Both the position numbers and the translations under genes were made by a program. A DNA stretch of 64,000 nucleotides, taken from positions 1 through 64,000 of the forward strand of contig CAYZXL010000018.1 of assembly GCA_964482435.1 (NCBI GenBank), given 5' to 3'. Shown here piece by piece: positions 57,164-64,000 of this stretch (positions are counted from its first letter, which is position 1; every line of letters begins with the position of its first letter). Under the pieces are notes generated by a model that was not told the DNA's origin, did no database searches, and worked only from the letters and a program-made list of their open reading frames with translations. The DNA is from CAYZXL01 sp964482435 (GTDB taxonomy: Bacteria; Auribacterota; JABMQX01).

Positions 57164-57667
57164 TCAACTCCCTCCTTCCCGAGGGGCATCCTTCGGAGCG
57201 GCAGCGGCCAATGAAGCCTTTTTTACCTTTTCCTCCTTGAACATTCCTGCTACGAGGATCGCAACCCCCGCGCAAATCGCCACGTCCGCCGGGTTGAACG
57301 CCGGCCAGAAACTGAAATCAATGAAATCGCGAACGTGGCCTAATATCAGTCTGTCAAGGAGATTGCTGACGGCTCCCCCGACGATGAAGCCCAGCGAAAT
57401 CCTCGCCCAGGGCCGCCTCCTGCAATATCGCCCGAACAGCGTTAAAAGCGCCGCCACCACCGCCGCTGAAAGAAAAACAAAAAAGCACTTCCCCAACGTT
57501 CCCGAGTCGACATCCTTTCCGATGCCGAAGGCCACTCCCCGGTTCGTAACGTGACTCAACCTCAGAAAGCTCGACACGACCGTCGGGTTTTCCATGAACT
57601 TGAACACTGCGTATTTGAGGGTCTGATCCGCCAGGATGACCAAAAACGCAAAGATGAAAAGCGCCAT
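57164..57667 (-). CDS. lspA: Lipoprotein signal peptidase (signal peptidase II)
   Basis: A 167-residue protein with four membrane segments. The catalytic aspartates lie in GGAVSNLLDRLILGHVRDFI and FNPADVAICAGV. VTNRGVAFGI matches the conserved N-R-G/A-F region. It cleaves prolipoproteins after Lgt acts. The start codon is directly adjacent to the TraR/DksA stop codon, indicating tight coupling in the ileS-traR-lspA-lgt run. A C-terminal tail of about 20 residues (KKASLAAAAPKDAPREGGS) is extra. Confidence 0.95.
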   Translation of the reverse strand: MALFIFAFLVILADQTLKYAVFKFMENPTVVSSFLRLSHVTNRGVAFGIGKDVDSGTLGKCFFVFLSAAVVAALLTLFGRYCRRRPWARISLGFIVGGAVSNLLDRLILGHVRDFIDFSFWPAFNPADVAICAGVAILVAGMFKEEKVKKASLAAAAPKDAPREGGS

Positions 57668-58048
57668 CTACGGGTTCCTCAAACGTTCTTCTTTCTCCTG
57701 GCAACCGATACACAGCTTGGCAAATGGGACGGCTTTTAGCCGCGACTCCGAAATCGGCTGGCGGCAGCTCTGGCATGTTCCATACGTGCCGTCCTCAATC
57801 ATCTGGAGCGCCTCGTCAATCTTGTACAGGATTTCCTGCTCTCTGGTCACAAGCCCCAGTTCGAAGTCCCGCTGAAACGTGTCCGTGCCGACATCGGCGA
57901 TGTGCATCGAATAGCCCGAAAGGTCTCCCGATGAATCCCGCTGGGAGCTGCTCAAGGTATCCTCTGAGAGACGCATAATCTCCTCGGTTATCTTTTCTCT
58001 CTCCCGAAGCAGCATTTTTTTGAACTTTTCCCGTCTTCTTTTGTCCAT
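57668..58048 (-). CDS. TraR/DksA-type zinc-finger protein
   Basis: A 126-residue protein. The N-terminal coiled coil (KRRREKFKKMLLREREKITE) leads to DVGTDTFQRDFELGL and a C4 zinc finger (YGTCQSCRQPI, then LCIGCQEKEE). The family binds RNA polymerase in DksA, but small versions next to lspA are of unknown function. GGAGGCAG precedes the ATG. It sits between ileS and lspA, a common position in several phyla. Confidence 0.9.
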   Translation of the reverse strand: MDKRRREKFKKMLLREREKITEEIMRLSEDTLSSSQRDSSGDLSGYSMHIADVGTDTFQRDFELGLVTREQEILYKIDEALQMIEDGTYGTCQSCRQPISESRLKAVPFAKLCIGCQEKEERLRNP

Positions 58049-58101
58049 GAACTTCTGCCTCCTGAAGGTTTATCCCCTTTCGGATTTGAGAACGCCAGGC
58101 C

Positions 58102-60906
58102 TCAGACTTCCCGTTTGAAATAGGTGGCCAGTACCCCAGCACACTCTTCGCAAACATCCGGGTAACTCTGCGATTGCCCGACCGTCGAGCTGTATTTCCA
58201 GCACCGTTTGCACTTCTCACCCGGCGCCGGGCTTATCCCGATGTACAAACCGTCAATCTCTGACTCAGTTGCCCCTTCGGGGATTCTGTCATTTTCCAGT
58301 TCAATCACTTCCACTGAGGAAACAATGAAGACAGTCTTCAGGTTCCCGCCGAAGCCCCTCAAGAAGTCCAGCATCTCCCTGTCCCCGGTGAACAGAGAAA
58401 TCTTCGCCTCGAGGGAGTTGCCGATTTCCCGTCGCTCTCGTTTTCTTTCGATGACTTTCGCCAGTTCCGAGCGGACTTCCTGGAGCCTCTTCCACCTTTC
58501 TTCGAGCTTTGCATCGCGCACGGCCTCATCCCCTTCCGGCCAGGGAGCGAGATGCACGCTCGGTGGGTCGTCTTCCTTCCCGATTTCTTGCCAGACCTCC
58601 TCCGCCGTGAAAGCCAGAATCGGCGCCAACACCATGTCCAGCAGCCGGAGAATCTTCGCGAAGGCCGTCTGGCTTGACCTTCTTTCCGGCGAAGAAGGGC
58701 CGTACGTATAAAGCCTATCCTTCAGAATGTCAAGATAGAAAGCGCTCAAGTCAACCGTGCAGAAGTTGTATATCCGGCGGTATGCCCTGTAGAACTCGAA
58801 GTTCTCAAAAGACTCCGTTACGTCCTCCAGGAGCCCCTGCGCCCGCGAAAGCACCCAGCGGTCAATCTCAGACATCTGCTCTAACGCAACGCTGTGCGAC
58901 TCTTCGTCAAAGTCGTAAAGGTTCCCCAGAAGAAACCTGAGTGTGTTGCGGATTTTCCGATACGCATCCGCCGTCTGCTCGAAGACGGACTCGCTCACTA
59001 CCATGTCCGAAGAATAGTCCACCGAAGAAACCCATAGCCGCAACACGTCCGCCCCGTATTTTCCCATGATGTCGAGGGGATTGGTGATGTTCCCCTTCGA
59101 TTTTGACTCCTTCTCCCTCTGCTCGTCGAGCGTCCAGCCGGTAGTCACAACCGCATGGAAAGGAGGAGAGCCCGTCAGCGCCACCGCCGTCAGCATGGAC
59201 GACTGAAACCACCCCCTGTGCTGGTCGCTCCCCTCGAGGTAAAGCTCAGCCGGATACTTCTGGTCGTCCCTCTGCGTCAGGACCCCCTGATGGCTCGTCC
59301 CGGAATCGAACCACACGTCAAGAATATCCGTCTCCTTTTTGAATTCGCCTCTGCCGCACGCCGGGCACCTTGACTCCTGCGGCAAAAGCTCCTTCGCGTC
59401 CTTCTCAAACCAGATGTCACTACCGTGTTCACGGACCAGACCCGCAAGCTTCTTGGCGGCTTCCGGCGTCAGAAATGGTTCACCACATGCCAAGCAATAA
59501 AAGACCGGGATGGGCACGCCCCACAGCCTCTGCCGCGAAAGACACCAATCCGGTCTCCCTGCGACCGTCGCTAAGAACCTTTTCTCAGTGAAAGAGGGAA
59601 TCCACCGGACATTCTTCGCCAGCTCCAGCGTCCTTTCCCTCAAGCGGCTATGATGGACATCAATGAACCATTGCCTCGTCGCCCTGAATATGACCGGATT
59701 CTTGCACCGCCAGCAAAACGGATAGGAGTGGGTCACTTCCGTCGCCTCGACAAGCAGCCCCTTCTCCCGAAGGTAAGCCACAATTGCGTCATTGGCCTCG
59801 AAAACCTGCTTCCCCGCAAAGTGCTCGACATCCTCCGTGAATCGCCCAGTCTCGTCCACGGGCGAATAGATTTCCAGACCGTACTTCCCTGCAATTTCGT
59901 AATCCTCCTGCCCGTGTCCGGGAGCCGTGTGAACGCAGCCGGTCCCCTGGTCAAGAGTCACGAAATCGGCGAGAATCAGTTTGGACTGCCGGTCGGCCAC
60001 CGGATGTTGGCACGTCGAGCCCTCTAATCGCTTTCCGTTCGCCGTCGCAACAATTTCGCAATCGGCCCAGTTCAACTCGTTTTTGACCCGCTCCACTGTC
60101 TCCTTTGCGAGAACGAAAACCTCGCCCGCGACCCGAACGGCCGCGTATTCTAAATCCGGGTGGACCGCAATCGCCAGGTTTGCCGGAAGCGTCCAGGGCG
60201 TCGTCGTCCAGATAACCACGTAAGCGTCCTTCAGCCCGAAAATCCCGCTGAGCGCATCATCAGCCTTGAATTTGACGTAGATGGAGGGCGATGTCTTGTC
60301 GTGGTACTCCAGTTCCGCCTCCGCCAGGGCCGTCTCACACTCAATGCACCAGTGCACCGGCTTCAAACCGCGGTAAACGTATCCATCCGCGTAAAGACGG
60401 GCGAAGCTCTCCACCTCCTTCGCGACGTATTTCGGGTCCATTGTCAGATACGGGTTCTCCCACTCCCCCAGCACGCCGAGCCGTTTGAATTCCTCCCTCT
60501 GAACGTCAAGCCACTTCAGGGCAAATTCCTTCGCCTTCTTCCGGAACTCAACAACTTCCACCTCATGCTTCGTTTTATGCAATTCCTTGAGAAGCCGGTG
60601 CTCAATCGGGAGTCCGTGACAGTCCCAACCCGGCACAAACGGACACCTGAATCCTCTCATGGACTTGTATTTCACAACGAAATCCTTCAGGGTCTTGTTC
60701 AACGCAGTGCCCATGTGGATGTCGCCGTTGGCGTAAGGCGGCCCGTCGTGCAGAAGATACCATTCTCCAGCAGCGTTCCTCTTCTGAATCCTCCCATAAA
60801 GGCCGAGTTCGTCCCAGAACTTCAGTATCTCCTTCTCTTTTACAGGAAGATTCGCCTTCATGGCGAAATCTGTCTTTGGAAGGTTAATTGTGTCCCTGTA
60901 GTTCAC
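58102..60906 (-). CDS. ileS: Isoleucine--tRNA ligase
   Basis: A 934-residue class I synthetase. The GTG start gives MNYRDTINLPKTDFAMKANL, the usual IleRS opening; the longer frame reads through an IS end and is rejected. HIGH-like motif PYANGDIHMGTALNK, editing domain with WTTTPWTLPANLAIAV and PGHGQEDYEI, KMSKS-like motif KESKSKGNI, and a C-terminal zinc finger CKRCWKYS with CEEC. It charges tRNA-Ile. It is the first gene of a minus-strand run with the TraR-like gene, lspA and lgt. Confidence 0.95.
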   Translation of the reverse strand: MNYRDTINLPKTDFAMKANLPVKEKEILKFWDELGLYGRIQKRNAAGEWYLLHDGPPYANGDIHMGTALNKTLKDFVVKYKSMRGFRCPFVPGWDCHGLPIEHRLLKELHKTKHEVEVVEFRKKAKEFALKWLDVQREEFKRLGVLGEWENPYLTMDPKYVAKEVESFARLYADGYVYRGLKPVHWCIECETALAEAELEYHDKTSPSIYVKFKADDALSGIFGLKDAYVVIWTTTPWTLPANLAIAVHPDLEYAAVRVAGEVFVLAKETVERVKNELNWADCEIVATANGKRLEGSTCQHPVADRQSKLILADFVTLDQGTGCVHTAPGHGQEDYEIAGKYGLEIYSPVDETGRFTEDVEHFAGKQVFEANDAIVAYLREKGLLVEATEVTHSYPFCWRCKNPVIFRATRQWFIDVHHSRLRERTLELAKNVRWIPSFTEKRFLATVAGRPDWCLSRQRLWGVPIPVFYCLACGEPFLTPEAAKKLAGLVREHGSDIWFEKDAKELLPQESRCPACGRGEFKKETDILDVWFDSGTSHQGVLTQRDDQKYPAELYLEGSDQHRGWFQSSMLTAVALTGSPPFHAVVTTGWTLDEQREKESKSKGNITNPLDIMGKYGADVLRLWVSSVDYSSDMVVSESVFEQTADAYRKIRNTLRFLLGNLYDFDEESHSVALEQMSEIDRWVLSRAQGLLEDVTESFENFEFYRAYRRIYNFCTVDLSAFYLDILKDRLYTYGPSSPERRSSQTAFAKILRLLDMVLAPILAFTAEEVWQEIGKEDDPPSVHLAPWPEGDEAVRDAKLEERWKRLQEVRSELAKVIERKRERREIGNSLEAKISLFTGDREMLDFLRGFGGNLKTVFIVSSVEVIELENDRIPEGATESEIDGLYIGISPAPGEKCKRCWKYSSTVGQSQSYPDVCEECAGVLATYFKREV

Positions 60907-61063
60907 GGCACGTATTATCCTGTGCAAGAAAGAGTTGCGCCGACAAGCAGTTTTCCACCCAAGCGCCGCCCACCCCTTGGTGCGTCGCGTGGGTGCAAAC
61001 AGATACCATACCAACCGCACCGTGTCAAGAACAAAGAGACCAGGAGTTTCCCCAGAATTTGCC

Positions 61064-62232
61064 TATATCGGGAGCATGATTTGGGGATCGGCCCGGGATT
61101 GCTGCGGATGCGACCAGAAAGGGGTCTGGCAGCCTTCAAAGGCCCATTTGATGCCATCCGCGAGAGGGCGTAATATCGGAAGTCGGGGACGGAAAACAGA
61201 CGCTTGCTGGCGGCCAGAGCATGGTGAGTCAGAATGGGAAGTCTCAGCCCCTCTCCGAGCCACATCGTCACGAAGTAAGCCACAGCCAAAGTCAAAGCGA
61301 TCATGTTCTGTCCCGCCGAGGCGGGACTCAGCCGAATGTCCTCTATTCCGTAGGTCTGCTTTTCAAATCGAATCGTCTCCTCAATCTGCCAGCGGCGAAT
61401 GTAGGCCTCCACGACGAAAAACAGCGACTTGCGGGTGGGTTTGACCTCGAGATTGGTCAAGAGCATCAACGGTTGTGCCCCGAAGCCCCTGACGACCACC
61501 AGCGATAGTTGCTCCTTCCTGCCGGGGAATCTGACTCTCCGAAACCCGAATTGGATAGTCTGAGGCTTTTCTCCCCCGCTTTCCTCTCTGACAATCCTCT
61601 CGGCGTAAAGCATCTTGGTGGAACAGGAAAGCTCCGAGGCGATGACCGGGTGACCCTGATATATAACGCTCCGGTCTCCCTTGAGCCGGATGATGAAACG
61701 CATCTGCCGGTCAAGGAGGGGAATCATCAGCTCTCCTCGGTCGCCCCCTCGGTCCATCATCCAGATGCCCCGATCGTCCGTCCTTTTCCGGAGACACTCC
61801 ACTCCCTTGAGGATCTCCTCGTTCTCGCTGATGAAGCCCGGGGCATTCTGGGAATATGGCGCCTTGGCGCCACTCATACAAGGGAACGATCTTCCCCTTC
61901 TCCGCCTCCGCCCCTATGACCTTCGTCGTCCAGTACCCTTTGGTGATTTTGTTCTCGCTGCCGTCCCGTATATCCGCTAAGTGCTCCATCTTCTTCGCGT
62001 ACTTCTTGGTTACATCCGAGATGTCGGCGATCAAAAGGGTGTCCCTCTTCACGTGACGGGAACCATCCTCGATCAAGTTCTCCGCCAACTTCTCCTCCAG
62101 ACCCGTCCTTCCCAACTGGCGACAGAGTCGGTTCAGCGTCTTGATCAACCTGATGCGCTCGTTCAACGACCTGGCTATCTGCGCCACGTGCACCGAGTGC
62201 TGAGACACAATCCCGTACACCATCTCCGCCAA
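61064..62232 (-). pseudogene. IS4-family DDE transposase, frameshifted and without its own stop codon
   Basis: The N-terminal part (frame starting at 62232) has MAEMVYGIVSQHSVHVAQIA and the first catalytic aspartate in LLIADISDV. The C-terminal part has the second aspartate in WMMDRGGDRGE. It also carries the IS4 YREK signature YIRRWQIEETIRFEKQ (Y-x2-R-x3-E-x6-K). The frames are split near 61857-61871, where TGGCGCC occurs twice separated by one T. Removing one 7-nt copy restores the continuous reading LYEWRQYSQNAPGF. The C-terminal frame runs past the terminal inverted repeat to 60915, so the original stop is also lost or lay outside. Confidence 0.8.
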
Positions 62233-62334
62233 AAACCTCCTCCCGCCAGAAGGCGGGGCAACCCCTTTGAAAGTATCCCCGAAAATCCCTTCACTTGTCC
62301 TTTCATTTTATTGGCAATTTGTGTACGATTCATA

Positions 62335-62391
62335 CAAGACCTCCAGGTAGTTGTGACTCAGTTCTCACCTAAGTCTTCTACCTCAGGAGGT
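62335..62391. other. Long hairpin in the right part of the IS element
   Basis: agacctccaggtag and ctacctcaggaggtct are reverse complements apart from a 2-nt bulge, separated by about 27 nt. It lies between the transposase start and the right terminal repeat. It could limit transposase translation from outside transcription or be a binding site. Confidence 0.5.
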
Positions 62392-62767
62392 CTCATTTTT
62401 CACCAAAAAGTATCCCCATTTTTTTCGCCAAAAAGCGGCCCTCACACTTCCCAATTTCCATCTCTCCCACGCTACCAACGACTTACATCACCACCTCGGC
62501 AGATTTTGGGGAAACTCCTGCCGGGAAAGCGGCCGCTGCCGCCCACTTTTTACCGCTTGCCTTGGAGACTGAGATGCTCTTATCATGATGTCGCAGACGG
62601 TTTCAGGCCTCGTGAGAGGTAACTCAACGTTGAAAACAAGCGAAGTACCCTGACCGAAACGGACAGGGCTCCGTGCCTTGGTGCCACGGCTTGAGTGCAC
62701 CGATGTCGCTGTCGGCCACTCTGCAATTCCTGGCGGCTCGGGCGCGGGCAGAAAGGGGGCGAGAAGC

Positions 62768-64000
62768 ATGAGGAGATCTATTGTTCGAATCGGTCGCCAG
62801 GTCTTGGCCTGTCGCATGACCATTTTTTCTGCATTGTCCTTCGTCGGGCTCGCAAGCCCCGTCGGACCACTGGTAGCGAATCAGGTGTGGGCTGGGGAGG
62901 CGCCGTGGACACCGGCGGCAGGAGACCACCTGACCATAAACGATTTCTCACAATGGGATGCGGGTCTGGTCTGGGCCTCTGTCTCGGTAAAGGATTCAAG
63001 CGGAAATTGGGTGACGGGCCTAACTCTTGATGATTTCCAGCTTACGGAAGCTATGGTCTCGCCATCCCAGGAGGTGATTGAAGAGCGGACCGTCACATTC
63101 GATGAGCCAGATTACCAGTTCCACGGACCTGGCTTCTGGGAAAGGTCGGTAACGGCGGAGAAGCTTGACATTGTTTTCGTAGTAGATAGAGGCATGTCTC
63201 TGGCAGACGAGATGCCCATACGTTGGGAACTTCACGAATTTCTGAATCGGCTTCAGTCGAGCCACGTGGATTTCCGTTTCGGAGCGATTACCTACGCCTC
63301 CGATACCGGATTTTGGGAAGGGCTTTACCTTTTACCCTTTCACGGAATCATGGAGGCCGAGGAAATTGGCCCGTGGATTGACGACGGTATCGGAAGGTCG
63401 GGGGGAGCCTCCTGGTCGCCGACCGTGACATACGATGCCCTGATGTTTGCGACCGACGCCACCGAATTTGACTTCCGGCAGGACGCTCGAAAGGTAATCG
63501 TGGTCATCAGCGACGGCCTTCCACAGACCATCTACGGAAGTTGGTGGCATCCCCAGCTCTGGACGGCCGCTTCGCTGTCGGCTGTCGAGGTGCTCTTCAA
63601 GGAATCGTACCCGGACATTGAGATTCTCTACTGCCAGCCGCCAGAGCTCAGAGAGCTGCAAGACTATGCCGAAGAGGACAAGAACCCTCGGGCCCTGCGC
63701 AGCGGATTCGACAAGTTGAAGGAGCTTGGGGTGGCAAAGGACATCCCCTGGCCGTTTCAGCAGGAAAACGTTTCACTGACCGGGGGGGATATAGCTGACT
63801 CCCGGTATTACTTCGCCTGGCGGAGCAAGCTCGAGTTACCCTACGACCCTGAGACCCACAGCGTCAGGGTCACGGTCAAGGTCGCTGACCCGGAGCGTCC
63901 CGGGGAATTCCTCGAGGGGGTTTTCTCCTACGTCCCATGCGACTATCTGGAGGACGCCCAGGTGGTCATTTCAGTTACCGATGAGGTGGGCAATCCCGCG
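62768..64000 (+). CDS. Secreted VWA-domain protein, 3' end beyond the window
   Basis: 411 codons are visible and open to the window edge. The N-terminus has a long, charged signal-like segment (CRMTIFSALSFVGLASPVGP). A beta-rich region (about 45-125) precedes a von Willebrand A domain: DIVFVVDRGMSLADEM, VDFRFGAITYASDTGF and ARKVIVVISDGLPQTI. The MIDAS motif is DxGxS rather than DxSxS. A later segment (SVRVTVKVADPERPGEF) is beta-rich, as in Ig-like modules. Start ATG at 62768; the gap from the IS end shows palindromic gccttggtgccacgg but no gene. Confidence 0.75.
   Translation, partial: MRRSIVRIGRQVLACRMTIFSALSFVGLASPVGPLVANQVWAGEAPWTPAAGDHLTINDFSQWDAGLVWASVSVKDSSGNWVTGLTLDDFQLTEAMVSPSQEVIEERTVTFDEPDYQFHGPGFWERSVTAEKLDIVFVVDRGMSLADEMPIRWELHEFLNRLQSSHVDFRFGAITYASDTGFWEGLYLLPFHGIMEAEEIGPWIDDGIGRSGGASWSPTVTYDALMFATDATEFDFRQDARKVIVVISDGLPQTIYGSWWHPQLWTAASLSAVEVLFKESYPDIEILYCQPPELRELQDYAEEDKNPRALRSGFDKLKELGVAKDIPWPFQQENVSLTGGDIADSRYYFAWRSKLELPYDPETHSVRVTVKVADPERPGEFLEGVFSYVPCDYLEDAQVVISVTDEVGNPA

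Larger units (their letters stand above)
61041..62520 (-). mobile_element. Decayed IS4-family insertion sequence
   Basis: Bounded by inverted repeats caggagtttccccagaattt-gcc (61041-61063) and ggc-agattttggggaaactcctg (62498-62520), 23 bp with 2 mismatches. The element is about 1480 bp and encodes one minus-strand transposase broken by a frameshift. No clear target-site duplication is seen. The insertion lies upstream of ileS, its left end 135 nt from the ileS start. Confidence 0.8.

Noticed and set aside
60907..61020. Longer start for ileS
   Set aside because: The 38 extra residues run toward the IS end; IleRS proteins begin at the MNYRDTINLPKTDF position.
61041..62520. Target-site duplication flanking the IS element
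   Set aside because: The flanks acaaagagac and ccgggaaagc do not match, so no duplication can be claimed.
62620..62767. Possible riboswitch upstream of the VWA gene (palindromes around gccttggtgccacgg)
   Set aside because: I compared it with the c-di-GMP-I core from memory and it does not fit; the stems are too short to support a call.

Overview
The window is about 64 kb of fairly GC-rich DNA from a diderm (Gram-negative type) bacterium. The diderm call rests on Lgt and LspA, lipoproteins, an outer-membrane barrel and a type VI secretion (T6SS) membrane complex. Intergenic regions are full of dispersed short repeats: an 'accgcagagaacacagag'-type family, a 'tctcgccaaggcgc'-type family and a paired hairpin starting gtggca. 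In my experience these are common in genomes of uncultured Planctomycetes, Verrucomicrobia and related candidate phyla. I cannot place the organism more precisely from sequence alone.

Layout. 1-200: a partial tRNA-Lys and a tRNA-Glu. 261-6540: a zinc alcohol dehydrogenase, a repeat-rich gap, a GHKL-ATPase/PD-(D/E)XK nuclease fusion, an orphan HicB-like protein and an exported PHP phosphoesterase. 6810-28388 (minus strand): a T6SS-type block transcribed from a strong sigma-70 promoter near 28450. Its order is TagH-like, TssK, TssL, TssM, TagF and a TssJ-like lipoprotein. These are followed by a 2941-residue kinase-like membrane protein with 15 Ig-like repeats, an outer-membrane barrel protein and a beta-helix protein. 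No sheath, tube, baseplate, ClpV or VgrG gene is present here. 28925-31146: a small accessory island with two copies of one promoter-bearing repeat, a DUF2442 protein, a small antitoxin-like protein and a TIR-like (CAP12/PycTIR-type) effector.

31269-46000: housekeeping and metabolic genes. These are an MsrB-MsrA fusion, an iron alcohol dehydrogenase, AsnS, a standalone CoaB, an ImmA-like protein with an altered HExxH motif, a ribose-type ABC importer, a PflX-like radical SAM protein, a metallophosphoesterase, a FtsX-like permease and a probable MITE. 46262-49085: a lipoprotein archaemetzincin translationally coupled to sucCD. 49286-53427: a second accessory island with a PRTase, a divergent DprA, a PD-(D/E)XK candidate nuclease, a 5' fragment of xylB and a STAND-type ATPase, ending at the intact xylB. 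55136-60906: a STAS/anti-sigma kinase pair, then ileS, a TraR/DksA zinc-finger gene, lspA and lgt as a tight minus-strand run. 61041-62520: a decayed IS4-family element. 62768-end: the start of a secreted VWA-domain protein.

The most interesting parts are the giant T6SS-linked kinase, which lacks the catalytic HRD aspartate in both kinase domains; the PRTase-DprA-nuclease cassette beside an apparent insertion scar in xylB; the TIR island with duplicated promoter repeats; and the GHKL-nuclease fusion.
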